This document shows, piece by piece, positions 35,533 through 43,550 of a stretch of DNA of 64,000 nucleotides. Positions within the stretch are counted from its first letter, which is position 1. Every line of letters starts with the position of its first letter. The notes beneath the pieces are model-generated. The model made no database searches and was not told the origin of the DNA. It saw only the letters and a program-made list of their open reading frames with translations. This DNA is from Lactobacillus sp. ESL0701 (GTDB lineage Bacteria; Bacillota; Bacilli; Lactobacillales; Lactobacillaceae), in the NCBI RefSeq assembly GCF_029433445.1, contig NZ_JAQTIC010000004.1:1-64000 (forward strand), written 5' to 3'. The position numbers and the translations under genes are program-made.

Positions 35533-36960
35533 TTAATTTTTCTGATTCATTACTGAATGTTTTAATCCATAAGCGAAATAAATAATTAGTCCAATGACAA
35601 ACCAAATAATTGCGTAAATTTTAGCCTGTGTATCAAGTCCCATAAAGACAATGAGTGATCCCAAAAATCCTAAGAATGGCAGTACAGGATACCAGGGCAT
35701 TTTAAATGCAGGTTTAGAAATATCAACGCCTTCACGTGGTCTTAAGCGATAAATACCTAGGGAAACAAACATGAAAGCAATCAGTGTGCCAGCTGAAACC
35801 AGCTGTGTTAGGAATGAAAATGGTAAAAAGGCACTGATTAAGATTGCCACGACGGTAATTGTCCAGAGAGCATTATTAGGTCTTTTGTCATTATTCAACT
35901 TACCTAATTTCTTTGGCAGCATGCCGTCACGACCAAAGGAGTAAACTAATCTTGAACTTGACATGCAGAGACCAATTAGCGCGGTAAACATACCGAAAAC
36001 AGCAATTGTCTGCACGATTGTGGCGATTGTCCCGTGACCAATTGACCGCAGAGCAAGACCGACTGGTTCGGCTGAACCAAGATATTTTTGATAAGGGACA
36101 ACGCCAATTAGCACCAGACTAACGGCAACAAATAAGACAACGGCAATTAATAGTGAACCGACAATTCCGCGGGGCATGGTTTTTTCTGGGTTTTTGGCTT
36201 CGGCAGAATTAGCCGCGATTGCATCAAAGCCTAGATATGATACGAAGATCATGGACACACCGGCATAAATTCCCTGCCAGCCGCCAAAAGGACCGTTGGC
36301 AGTTGCTCGGTAACGTGGAATAAATGGAATGAAGTTAGCCTTTTTAATTGCGGTCATACCAACAATAACAAAGAGTAAGATTGCCAAGACTTTCAGGGCA
36401 ACGAGGGCGTTTTCAACTCGAGATGCCTCAGATACCCCGTGACTAATCAACAGGGAAACTAAAAAGATCGATACAATTGAAATGAGATCGATAACTCCGC
36501 CATGAACACCAAAGGGATTGGCTAAAGCAGCCGGCAACTTTAAGCCTAAGGGAGCAATAAGGGCACGAAAATTGGCCGAAATTCCCGAACCGATAAATGA
36601 CATGGCGATAAAGTATTCAGCTAGAAGCGCCCAGCCAGCAATCCAGCCCCAGACTTCGCCAAAGACAACATTAATCCAAGAATATGCAGAACCGGCAAAA
36701 GGCATTGCTGCCGCCATTTCCGCATAAGCAAAAGAAACAATGCCGGCAACTATGGCTGCCAAGACGCAAGAAATGGCGACTGCCGGTCCTGTATGTAGAG
36801 CTGCCACTTCTCCAGGCAGCGTGAAGATGGAGGTGGAAACGATGGTTCCGACCCCTAATGCCAAAAAGTCTTTCACGGTAAGTGAGCGCACTAGCTGACC
36901 ATCTTTTTGTTCATAGACTCGTGGATCTTCCTTACGGTTAATTTTTTTCCATAAATTCAC
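35533..36960 (-). CDS. APC-family amino-acid permease 2
   Basis: 475 residues, GTG start after AAGGAG. Paralogue of permease 1 along the entire length: the N-terminal KINRKEDPRVYEQKDGQLV and the first helix are nearly the same, and differences cluster in loops and in helices of the second half. About 12 membrane segments. Substrate not determinable; amino-acid import or exchange is likely. Its leader holds an inverted repeat at 36999-37032. Confidence 0.85.
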   Translation of the reverse strand: MNLWKKINRKEDPRVYEQKDGQLVRSLTVKDFLALGVGTIVSTSIFTLPGEVAALHTGPAVAISCVLAAIVAGIVSFAYAEMAAAMPFAGSAYSWINVVFGEVWGWIAGWALLAEYFIAMSFIGSGISANFRALIAPLGLKLPAALANPFGVHGGVIDLISIVSIFLVSLLISHGVSEASRVENALVALKVLAILLFVIVGMTAIKKANFIPFIPRYRATANGPFGGWQGIYAGVSMIFVSYLGFDAIAANSAEAKNPEKTMPRGIVGSLLIAVVLFVAVSLVLIGVVPYQKYLGSAEPVGLALRSIGHGTIATIVQTIAVFGMFTALIGLCMSSSRLVYSFGRDGMLPKKLGKLNNDKRPNNALWTITVVAILISAFLPFSFLTQLVSAGTLIAFMFVSLGIYRLRPREGVDISKPAFKMPWYPVLPFLGFLGSLIVFMGLDTQAKIYAIIWFVIGLIIYFAYGLKHSVMNQKN

Positions 36961-36998
36961 TTTTTATTCTCCTTAAAATTTTTAAAATCAATATAAAG

Positions 36999-37032
36999 AA
37001 GCTTACACAATTGCCTTTAAGTGTGCAAGCTT
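36999..37032. promoter_or_regulatory. Inverted repeat upstream of permease 2
   Basis: AAGCTTACACA (36999-37009) faces TGTGCAAGCTT (37022-37032), 10 of 11 pairs, 12 nt apart, about 40-70 nt before the permease 2 start. Could be a leader hairpin or an operator. No T-run follows on the minus strand, so a terminator is unlikely. The rest of the 200-nt gap holds nothing else clear beyond a TGCTATACT at 37138-37146, which is too close to the ylxM ribosome site to be its promoter. Confidence 0.5.
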
Positions 37033-37163
37033 AATTATCATAAGAAAACTTGCAAATAATCGCAAATGTTTTTTCATTCAAAAATCAATAAATTTTGCTA
37101 AGAGTTGCTGCTGGCAATCGTCAAGCTGGCGCTTTTTTGCTATACTGGTTCAAGGTGAAAGTA

Positions 37164-37505
37164 ATGGACGAACTCGTTAAAAATGAATTGTTGGGCGATT
37201 TATACGCATATTATGGTCAGCTCTTAACTAAGGGACAGCAAAGTTATTTTGAGGATTATTATTATAATGACCTGTCTTTGGGTGAAATTGCCGCTAATCA
37301 CAAGGTGTCAAGGCAGGCAGTCTATGATAATCTGCGTCGCTGCCGAAAACTTTTAACCAATTATGAAGCAAAATTGCACATGCAAAAAGATTATAATGAA
37401 ATAGAGCAGGAGCTGGCGGTAATTGCTGATGCGGTCGCTCAGGATCAACATGAAGAAGCATTAATTAAAATTAAGCAGTTATTAGGAAAAATGAGGGGAG
37501 AATGA
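37164..37505 (+). CDS. ylxM: UPF0122/YlxM family helix-turn-helix protein
   Basis: 113 residues. The ATG at 37164 is chosen because AAGGTG (37152-37157) is upstream and the family N-terminus aligns there; the frame stays open back to 37095 but the added residues look non-coding. Contains LSLGEIAANHKVSRQAVYDNLRR, a sigma-factor-like HTH conserved in YlxM. In Firmicutes it is encoded just before ffh and modulates or associates with SRP. C-terminal third is charged and likely helical. Confidence 0.9.
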   Translation: MDELVKNELLGDLYAYYGQLLTKGQQSYFEDYYYNDLSLGEIAANHKVSRQAVYDNLRRCRKLLTNYEAKLHMQKDYNEIEQELAVIADAVAQDQHEEALIKIKQLLGKMRGE

Positions 37506-37509
37506 GTCA

Positions 37510-38937
37510 ATGGCTTTTGAAAATTTAAGTGAACGAATTCAAAAAGCGTTGCGGAATTTAACTGGCAAGGGCAAAATTTCTGAAGAAGACATTAATAATG
37601 CCAGCCGTGAAATTCGGCTAGCATTGCTTGAAGCCGACGTTAACTTTAAGGTTGTTAAAGATTTTATCAAGAAAATCAAGGAAGAGGCCTTAGGTAAGGA
37701 GGTCCAGGAAAGTTTAAATCCGGGTCAACAAGTCATTAAAATTGTTAATGATGAATTAACCAAGATGATGGGTGAGAGTGCTGTCGGGCTGAATAAGTCC
37801 AAGCATATACCAACCATTATTATGATGGTCGGTCTGCAAGGTACTGGTAAGACAACCACCGTTGGTAAATTGGCCAATCGGCTGATGCAAAAAGAAAAAG
37901 CTCGGCCGCTGTTAATTGCCGGCGATATTTATCGTCCGGCCGCAATTGACCAGCTTGAACAAATCGGGGCTGAATTAAAAGTTCCGGTTTATAGTGAAAA
38001 AGACCAGTCAGACGTTGCTCAAATCGTCCAAAATGGTTTAAAACAAGCTGAAACCAATAAGAATGACTATGTAATTATCGATACGGCTGGTCGACTGGAA
38101 ATTGACGAACCGTTAATGGAAGAACTCGAGCAAGTTAAAGAAATTTCCCAACCAGACAATATCTTATTGGTCGTTGACGCGATGACTGGTCAAGCTGCAA
38201 CTGATGTTGCTAAAGGCTTTGACAGCCGGTTAGATATTACCGGGATTATTTTAACTAAGCTTGATGGTGATACTCGTGGTGGTGCGGCACTGTCGATTAG
38301 AGCAGTTACGGGTAAGCCAATTATCTTCACTGGTCAAGGTGAAAAATTAACTGACCTTGAGCAGTTCCACCCAGACCGGATGGCTTCTCGAATCTTGGGC
38401 ATGGGCGACATGCTGACTTTGATTGAAAAGGCACAAGAAGATTACGATGCCAAAAAGGCTGAACAAGTCGCTGAAAAGATGAAGGAGAATACCTTCGACT
38501 TTAACGACTTTGTCGATCAACTTGACCAAGTTGAAAAGATGGGACCACTCGATCAAGTTATGAAGATGATTCCGGGACTTGCTAATAATCCGCAGCTGAA
38601 AAATATCAATATTGATAAAAAACAAATTTTGCACGTCAAGGCAATTGTGTCATCAATGACGCCTGAGGAACGTGAAGACCCTGAATTGCTTAATCCTAGC
38701 CGCAGAAGAAGAATTGCAACTGGGTCTGGTCGACCAGTTGTTGAAGTCAACCGGATGATTAAGCAGTTTAAACAGGCTCGCGATATGATGAGTAAGATTA
38801 TCAAAGGTAATTTTAAGGGCATGGGCAATTTGCCAGGCATGGATTCACCTATGGCGAAAATGGCAATGCGGCGTATGGGTAAAAAGTTCAAGAAGAACAA
38901 GAAAAAGCGCATGAAGATCAAGCGTTATCACTCATAA
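37510..38937 (+). CDS. ffh: Signal recognition particle protein Ffh
   Basis: 475 residues. Binds signal sequences and 4.5S/scRNA, pairs with FtsY. NG domain with GLQGTGKTTT near residue 105, DIYRPAAIDQL, DTAGR and TKLDGDTRGG; methionine-rich M domain from about residue 300, ending in a strongly basic tail with KKFKKNKKKRMKIKRYHS. 4 nt after ylxM, coupled. No SRP RNA gene was recognised in the window. Confidence 0.97.
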   Translation: MAFENLSERIQKALRNLTGKGKISEEDINNASREIRLALLEADVNFKVVKDFIKKIKEEALGKEVQESLNPGQQVIKIVNDELTKMMGESAVGLNKSKHIPTIIMMVGLQGTGKTTTVGKLANRLMQKEKARPLLIAGDIYRPAAIDQLEQIGAELKVPVYSEKDQSDVAQIVQNGLKQAETNKNDYVIIDTAGRLEIDEPLMEELEQVKEISQPDNILLVVDAMTGQAATDVAKGFDSRLDITGIILTKLDGDTRGGAALSIRAVTGKPIIFTGQGEKLTDLEQFHPDRMASRILGMGDMLTLIEKAQEDYDAKKAEQVAEKMKENTFDFNDFVDQLDQVEKMGPLDQVMKMIPGLANNPQLKNINIDKKQILHVKAIVSSMTPEEREDPELLNPSRRRRIATGSGRPVVEVNRMIKQFKQARDMMSKIIKGNFKGMGNLPGMDSPMAKMAMRRMGKKFKKNKKKRMKIKRYHS

Positions 38938-38958
38938 TTGCCTGTTAAGTAAAAACAC

Positions 38959-38987
38959 TTTACACCTGCTTGAAAAAATGCTATATT
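38959..38987 (+). promoter_or_regulatory. rpsP promoter
   Basis: TTTACA (38959-38964), 17-nt spacer, TATATT (38982-38987). Start near 38994, about 27 nt before the rpsP ATG, with TTAGGAGG in between. Confidence 0.7.
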
Positions 38988-39020
38988 ATTAATCGTTAAG
39001 TTTTAGGAGGATATTAATTT

Positions 39021-39293
39021 ATGTCAGTAAAAATTCGTATGCGCCGTATGGGTGCTAAAAGAAAGCCTTTCTACAGAATCGTTGTTGCAGACTCAAGAAT
39101 GCCACGCGATGGTCGTTTCATCGAAGAAGTAGGTTTCTACAACCCAGTTGCAGAACCAAAGCAATTAAAGCTTGATGAAGACAAAATCTTTGAATGGCTT
39201 AAGAAGGGTGCACAACCTTCAGACACTGTTAGATCACTTCTTTCAGGTGCTGGCTTAATGAAGAAGTTGCACGAATCAAAGCAAAGCAAATAA
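39021..39293 (+). CDS. rpsP: 30S ribosomal protein S16
   Basis: 90 residues, normal length. Begins [26 protein letters not shown], the S16 signature. Strong GGAGG upstream. A hairpin with a T-run follows, so much of the transcript may end before rimM. The rpsP-rimM-trmD-rplS order is ancient and retained here. Confidence 0.97.
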   Translation: MSVKIRMRRMGAKRKPFYRIVVADSRMPRDGRFIEEVGFYNPVAEPKQLKLDEDKIFEWLKKGAQPSDTVRSLLSGAGLMKKLHESKQSK

Positions 39294-39310
39294 TTAATTT
39301 GCAAAGGTAG

Positions 39311-39345
39311 AAAGTTTGAAGTTAGAAGCTTCAAACTTTTTTCTT
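39311..39345 (+). terminator. Terminator between rpsP and rimM
   Basis: A perfect 11-bp stem AAAGTTTGAAG (39311-39321) with 39329-39339, 7-nt loop, T-run. No separate rimM promoter is clear, so it may be leaky and set a low rimM-trmD level relative to rpsP. Confidence 0.85.
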
Positions 39346-39365
39346 ACTTAGATTTAGGAGGGCAA

Positions 39366-39881
39366 ATGCAATATTATGATGTAGCGCAGATTGTGACAAC
39401 TCACGGACTAAAGGGTGAGGTCAAGGTTAACTTAATAACTGACTTCCCTGAAGAACGCTTTTCTGCTGGCAGTAAATTAACTCTCAAAGATGATCAAGAC
39501 CGTGTTTTAACGGTCACAAGTGGGCGACCATTTAAGCAGTCGTGGCTGGTTCAGTTTGCGGAAGTTACCGATATTGATCAAGCTGAAAAATTAAAGGGTA
39601 AAACCTTGGTTGTAAGTGAAGATGCTCAACACGACCTGCCTGATGGTGTTTACTATTATCGTGATATTCTTGGCTGCACGGTTTTAGATAATCAAACTGG
39701 CGAAATTTTAGGGAAAATCACCGATATTATGTCCCCTGGTGCTAATGATGTTTGGCAGATAACTGAAGAATCGGGCAAGGAATACCTGATTCCTTATATT
39801 GATGATGTGGTTAAAAAGGTCGATATTGCTGCTAAAGAGGTTTATGTTGAATTAATGGAGGGACTGCGCGATGAAGATTAA
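39366..39881 (+). CDS. rimM: 16S rRNA processing protein RimM
   Basis: 171 residues. Helps mature the 30S head by binding S19. N-terminal RimM beta-barrel with [16 protein letters not shown], and the PRC-barrel half starting near residue 95 with [13 protein letters not shown] and the end segment [16 protein letters not shown] upstream. Overlaps trmD by 11 nt. Confidence 0.95.
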   Translation: MQYYDVAQIVTTHGLKGEVKVNLITDFPEERFSAGSKLTLKDDQDRVLTVTSGRPFKQSWLVQFAEVTDIDQAEKLKGKTLVVSEDAQHDLPDGVYYYRDILGCTVLDNQTGEILGKITDIMSPGANDVWQITEESGKEYLIPYIDDVVKKVDIAAKEVYVELMEGLRDED

Positions 39882-40587
39882 TGTGTTGACGCTTTTTCCA
39901 GATATGTTTACCCCACTGCAAACTTCAATGCTGGGGCGCGGATTAGAAGACGGCAAATGGGCACTTAATCTAGTTAATTTTCGCGACTTTACCAGTGATG
40001 TCCACCATCACGTTGATGATACTCCGTATGGTGGTGGCGCCGGAATGGTCTTGCAAATTGTGCCAATTAAGAAGGCCTTGGATTCACTGACTAATAAGGG
40101 TAAGGTAATTATTACCGCCCCACAAGGCCAGACATTCAACCAGCAAATGGCCCAACGCTGGTCTAATGAAGAAAATCTAACTTTCATTTGCGGTCATTAT
40201 GAGGGCTTCGACCAACGGATTTATGATTTGGCTGATGAGACTGTTTCAATTGGTGATTATGTCTTAACTGGCGGCGAATTGCCAACCATGAGTATGATTG
40301 ATGCAACAGTGCGGCTGATTCCGGGGATTTTGGGCAATGCGGCTTCGCCAGTTGAAGAAAGTTTTTCTCACGGATTGCTTGAATACCCCCAGTACACAAG
40401 ACCGGTTGACTTCGAAGGCTTCAAGGTGCCAGAAGTGTTGACATCAGGCAACCACCAAAAAATTGCTGAGTGGCGGCATAAAGAAGCACTCAGAGCGACT
40501 TATTTATCTCGGCCTGATATGCTGGAAAATTATGCTTTAAGTCTTCAAGAACAAGACTGGCTCGCGGAGTTTAAAAAAGACGATTAG
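39871..40587 (+). CDS. trmD: tRNA (guanine-37-N1)-methyltransferase
   Basis: 238 residues. Places m1G37 next to the anticodon, preventing frameshifts. SPOUT-type trefoil-knot enzyme: N-terminus [36 protein letters not shown], and the knot segment [13 protein letters not shown]. The start lies within rimM, preceded by GGAGGGACTGCGCG. Confidence 0.97.
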   Translation: MKINVLTLFPDMFTPLQTSMLGRGLEDGKWALNLVNFRDFTSDVHHHVDDTPYGGGAGMVLQIVPIKKALDSLTNKGKVIITAPQGQTFNQQMAQRWSNEENLTFICGHYEGFDQRIYDLADETVSIGDYVLTGGELPTMSMIDATVRLIPGILGNAASPVEESFSHGLLEYPQYTRPVDFEGFKVPEVLTSGNHQKIAEWRHKEALRATYLSRPDMLENYALSLQEQDWLAEFKKDD

Positions 40588-40589
40588 AC

Positions 40590-40618
40590 TTGCGTTAATG
40601 CGGTTAATTTGCTAAGAT
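40590..40618 (+). promoter_or_regulatory. rplS promoter
   Basis: TTGCGT (40590-40595), 17-nt spacer, TAAGAT (40613-40618). Predicted start near 40625, exactly where the L19 leader would begin. Confidence 0.7.
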
Positions 40619-40624
40619 ATTAAA

Positions 40625-40709
40625 AGTGTTGGTGTTTAGCCGCACTAAGAGTTATGGGTGTTCCGCTGACGCAGGTAGCGTTAATGAATGCCGCAAGAGG
40701 AGAAAAATT
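40625..40709 (+). ncRNA. Ribosomal protein L19 leader
   Basis: About 85 nt between the promoter and the rplS start. Contains GCCGCACTAAGAG, a paired CGCT...AGCG hairpin around GACGCAGGT, and a GAATGCCGCAAGAGGAG ending that includes the ribosome site. This layout and wording match my memory of the L19 leader motif of Firmicutes, a proposed autoregulatory mRNA element bound by L19. Confidence 0.7.
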
Positions 40710-41057
40710 ATGGATCCATTAATTCAAGAATTGACTAAAGAACAATTACGTGACGATATTCCTGACTTCCGCGCAGGTGACACTGTTCGTGTTCACGTTC
40801 GCGTTGTTGAAGGTACTCATGAACGTATTCAGATGTTCGAAGGTGTCGTAATCAAGAGAAAGGGTGCTGGCATTGCTGCAACTTACACTGTTCGTAAGAT
40901 TGCTTCTGGTGTTGGTGTTGAACGTACTTTCCCAGTTAACGACCCACGTGTTGCTAAGGTTGAAGTATTACGTCACGGTCGTGTACGTCGTGCTAAGCTT
41001 TACTACTTACGTGAACGTCATGGTAAGTCTGCAAGAATCGCAGAAAAGCGTCGTTAA
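40710..41057 (+). CDS. rplS: 50S ribosomal protein L19
   Basis: 115 residues from the ATG at 40710 with AGAGGAG upstream. The frame is open back to 40626 but that part is the leader RNA. Contains [20 protein letters not shown] and the basic C-terminal [18 protein letters not shown]. Located at the 30S-50S interface. Strong terminator follows. Confidence 0.97.
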   Translation: MDPLIQELTKEQLRDDIPDFRAGDTVRVHVRVVEGTHERIQMFEGVVIKRKGAGIAATYTVRKIASGVGVERTFPVNDPRVAKVEVLRHGRVRRAKLYYLRERHGKSARIAEKRR

Positions 41058-41074
41058 TTCACGCTTTACCATTG

Positions 41075-41112
41075 AAAAAGAACCATCTTTAAAAAAGATG
41101 GTTCTTTTTTTG
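41075..41112 (+). terminator. Terminator after rplS
   Basis: A 15-bp stem AAAAAGAACCATCTT (41075-41089) with 41095-41109 and a run of T to about 41111. Confidence 0.93.
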
Positions 41113-41161
41113 TTACTTGTGGTACTATAAAAATATGTTTCTATAATTGGAGGGTGATAAA

Positions 41162-41926
41162 ATGAGTGAACCGTTTTTAATGCAATTTGATCCAAGTCCT
41201 AGTGCCGTGCTAGATCCCGACCATGAGCGGGCTGAGCTTGATTATCATTTTCCTAAAAAATTATTATTTGCCTTTATTACTTCTGAGGCAATTGCTGAAT
41301 TTTTGGCAGGACATGAGCACCGCGAAATTGGTGTATTTAAGTGCTTTGAAGGTCCAACCAAAATTTATGAGGTGCAGCTAGAAAATGAAAAAATCACCTT
41401 TTGTCAGGCAAAGATTGGTGCTGCGGCAGCTGTGGAATTGCTTGATTGGTTAATCGGTTACGGTGTAAGGCAGGTTATTGCCATTGGTTCTGCTGGCGTA
41501 CTGGTTAACTTGCCGGAAAATTACTTTTTGGTGCCAACCAGGGCAATTCGTGATGAAGGAACGTCATTTCATTACGCGTTAGCAGATAATTTTATTAGCT
41601 TAGAAAGTCCTTATTTAAGGCGAGTAGAAAAGCTAATGCAGCAGAATAATTTTAAGGTGAAAGAAGTTACCACTTGGACAACCGATGGTTTTTTCCGCGA
41701 GACGCCAGCTAAAGTTAAGCAGTTTAAGGAGTTGGGTGCTTCTTGCGTTGAAATGGAGTGTGCAGCCTTAGCCGCATGCGCAAACTTTCGCCAGGTAGAT
41801 TTTGCGCAAATTCTGTTTACGGCGGACTCTTTAAGTGATTTAGAAAAGCATGAGGACCGTGGCTGGGGTAGGGATGCACACGATATGGCTTTGCAATTAG
41901 GAGCACAAATTTTGTCGAAAATCTAG
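41162..41926 (+). CDS. Nucleoside phosphorylase (PNP/UDP family)
   Basis: 254 residues. The ATG at 41162 has GGAGGGTG 5 nt upstream; a TTG at 41147 would overlap that site. Fold-family motifs: IAIGSAGVL (phosphate loop), CVEMECAALAA (nucleoside-binding Met-Glu) and ILFTADSL. These fit uridine phosphorylase or purine nucleoside phosphorylase of the hexameric type, which split nucleosides with phosphate in salvage. The N-terminal 30 residues are longer than in DeoD. Base specificity cannot be decided. Stands alone between two terminator-bounded units. Confidence 0.8.
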   Translation: MSEPFLMQFDPSPSAVLDPDHERAELDYHFPKKLLFAFITSEAIAEFLAGHEHREIGVFKCFEGPTKIYEVQLENEKITFCQAKIGAAAAVELLDWLIGYGVRQVIAIGSAGVLVNLPENYFLVPTRAIRDEGTSFHYALADNFISLESPYLRRVEKLMQQNNFKVKEVTTWTTDGFFRETPAKVKQFKELGASCVEMECAALAACANFRQVDFAQILFTADSLSDLEKHEDRGWGRDAHDMALQLGAQILSKI

Positions 41927-41996
41927 CATAATGCTTGTGAAAATTGTTGTCGTGGAACTAATGTGAAACTAAATAAATTTTCACAATCTTAAATTT

Positions 41997-42018
41997 AATC
42001 GCTGATATATCAGCGATT
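41997..42018. promoter_or_regulatory. Perfect 22-nt palindrome upstream of the UDG-like gene
   Basis: AATCGCTGATA followed by its exact reverse complement. A TATAAAAT (42020-42027) begins directly after it, placing the palindrome where an operator over a promoter would sit. The 180-nt gap 41927-42110 contains no gene. It does not match the LexA consensus. Confidence 0.6.
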
Positions 42019-42110
42019 GTATAAAATTATTACCAAAAAGTTTGTGAAGTCAAGTTAACGAGTAGATGTGGAAACTATCAAATAGCTTGCAATGAAAGCG
42101 ATAATACGTG

Positions 42111-42761
42111 ATGAAGTATCCAGAGTGGCTGATTGCCAAAGTTCAAAAAAGAGCACAAGGAATGAAATTAGAAGGGCTAAATGAAGGTGCCGGACCACAG
42201 CATCCAGCACTAATGATTGTCGGAGAAGCTCCCGGTCGAGATGAAATCGTCTCGCATGTCCCGTTTCATGGCAGTTCGGGTAAAGAACTAATGAAGTCAT
42301 TGGCATTGATTGGTTTAACACGCGATGATGTTTATATTACCAGCGTAGTTCGCAGTCGTCCTTTTGCAACTAAGACGGTTTTCAGTAAAAAAGAAAATCA
42401 GGATGTTATTAAGCACCCGAATCGAAAGCCAACTAAAAAAGAAATTTTAGCTCATGCACCATTCTTTGATTATGAGGTCGCTCATGTCCAGCCTAAGATT
42501 ATTGTCACGGTTGGCGGAACTGCGATTGAACGTTTGCTGGGACCGGGGCACAGTATTTCACGTGAGCATGGTCAGGTGATTAAGCAGACACCAATTTTGC
42601 AATTGAATGCTGCTGAAGATGGTTATGAATGGTCAAAAGAAAAATATATGTTGATTATGGAATATCATCCGGCAGCGGTTTTTTATAATCGCAAGTTAAC
42701 GGAAACTATTAAAGAAGATTGGCTTGCTTTGAAGCCATATTTAGACACAAAAAAAGACTAG
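42111..42761 (+). CDS. Uracil-DNA glycosylase family 4-like protein lacking cysteines
   Basis: 216 residues from ATG 42111 (GTG 42108 is equally possible; a stop at 42102 forbids anything earlier). No good ribosome site is visible. UDG superfamily motifs: MIVGEAPGRDE (motif 1), PFHGSSGKELMKSL, DVYITSVVRSRP, and the C-terminal EYHPAAVFYN (motif 2 analogue HP). Family 4 enzymes hold a 4Fe-4S cluster with four cysteines; this protein has no cysteine at all, and the family's VVKCRP position reads VVRSRP. Removal of uracil or another damaged base is likely but unproven. It faces lexA across a shared terminator. Confidence 0.75.
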   Translation: MKYPEWLIAKVQKRAQGMKLEGLNEGAGPQHPALMIVGEAPGRDEIVSHVPFHGSSGKELMKSLALIGLTRDDVYITSVVRSRPFATKTVFSKKENQDVIKHPNRKPTKKEILAHAPFFDYEVAHVQPKIIVTVGGTAIERLLGPGHSISREHGQVIKQTPILQLNAAEDGYEWSKEKYMLIMEYHPAAVFYNRKLTETIKEDWLALKPYLDTKKD

Positions 42762-42780
42762 AACTAGTTCTAGTCTTTTT
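42751..42780. terminator. Bidirectional terminator between the UDG-like gene and lexA
   Basis: A perfect 30-nt palindrome whose half is AAAAAGACTAGAACT; it overlaps the last codons of the UDG-like gene and ends 3 nt before the lexA stop. Confidence 0.88.
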
Positions 42781-42782
42781 GA

Positions 42783-43406
42783 TTAGTTGATGTTATTACG
42801 GTAAAGACCAACTACTTTGCCCAAAATTTGCACTTGGTCAAGGATAATTGGTGCCATCGCATCATTTTCCGGCTGCAGGCGGTAATGGCTTTTTTCTTTG
42901 TAAAAACGTTTGACAGTTGCTTCATTTTCTTCAGTCATTGCAACTACAATTTCACCATTAATTGCGGAACTTTGCTTGCGGACGATGACATTGTCACCGT
43001 TTAAGATACCAGCGTTAATCATGCTTTCGCCGTGAACTTTTAGCATAAATAAGTCACCGGCATCATTGGCTAAATCTGGTGGCAGGGGGAAGTAATCTTC
43101 AACGTCTTCAACCGCTAAAATTGGCTGCCCAGCAGTAACAACGCCAACAACTGGAATTTCGCTGGGTTTAATGCCTAATGCTCGTTTACCTTCTGCTGTA
43201 ATTTCTAAAGCGCGTGGCTTAGTTGCGTCTTTAATCAATAGCCCTTTTCGCTCCAAACGAGCTAGGTGTCCGTGAACAGTTGACGTAGAAGAAAGATTGA
43301 CCGCAGCGCAAATTTCACGAACAGTTGGGGGAAAGCCACGGTCCGTCACGGTTTCATAGATGTAGCGTAATATTTCTAATTGTTTAGAATCATGATTAAC
43401 AGGCAT
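42783..43406 (-). CDS. lexA: SOS repressor LexA
   Basis: 207 residues. Winged-helix repressor that cleaves itself when RecA is active. N-terminal HTH with [22 protein letters not shown]; cleavage site Ala92-Gly93 in VVTAGQPI; catalytic dyad Ser128 (HGESM) and Lys166 (TVKRF). Minus strand, divergent from ynzC as in B. subtilis. A LexA box overlaps its own promoter. Confidence 0.97.
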   Translation of the reverse strand: MPVNHDSKQLEILRYIYETVTDRGFPPTVREICAAVNLSSTSTVHGHLARLERKGLLIKDATKPRALEITAEGKRALGIKPSEIPVVGVVTAGQPILAVEDVEDYFPLPPDLANDAGDLFMLKVHGESMINAGILNGDNVIVRKQSSAINGEIVVAMTEENEATVKRFYKEKSHYRLQPENDAMAPIILDQVQILGKVVGLYRNNIN

Positions 43407-43447
43407 AATTTCTCCCCATTACTATAAGATAAAATTTCTATAAAGTA

Positions 43448-43487
43448 AGTTTACCAAAGATTTTTGCTAAATACAAACAAACGTTCT
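43448..43487 (-). promoter_or_regulatory. lexA promoter with overlapping LexA box
   Basis: On the minus strand the -35 is TTGTAT (43476-43471), 17-nt spacer, -10 TAAACT (43453-43448). On the plus strand CAAACAAACGTTCT (43474-43487) fits the Gram-positive consensus CGAACRNRYGTTYC at all but two informative positions and overlaps the -35. This supports autoregulation. A second GTTCTAAGAAC element (43483-43493) partly overlaps it. Confidence 0.75.
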
Positions 43488-43550
43488 AAGAACTAAAACT
43501 TTTTTTCTGGAGACAAATAAGGTAGACTTTTTTAATAAGAGGTGTCAAAA

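Noticed and set aside
36999-37032. Inverted repeat before permease 2 as a terminator
   Set aside because: No T-run follows on either strand and no gene ends next to it; kept as a possible regulatory element.
37138-37146. TGCTATACT as a ylxM promoter
   Set aside because: The expected start would be at about 37153, inside the ribosome site, leaving no usable leader.
37095-37163. N-terminal extension of ylxM by 23 codons
   Set aside because: No ribosome site there, and YlxM family alignment begins at MDELVKNELL (37164).
40626-40709. N-terminal extension of rplS by 28 codons
   Set aside because: The stretch is the L19 leader RNA, and AGAGGAG is placed for the ATG at 40710; L19 proteins start with MDPLIQ-like sequence.
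41952-41975. Possible LexA half-site upstream of the UDG-like gene (GGAACTAATGTGAA)
   Set aside because: Only the left half fits CGAAC; the right half GTTYC is missing. Too weak to claim SOS control.
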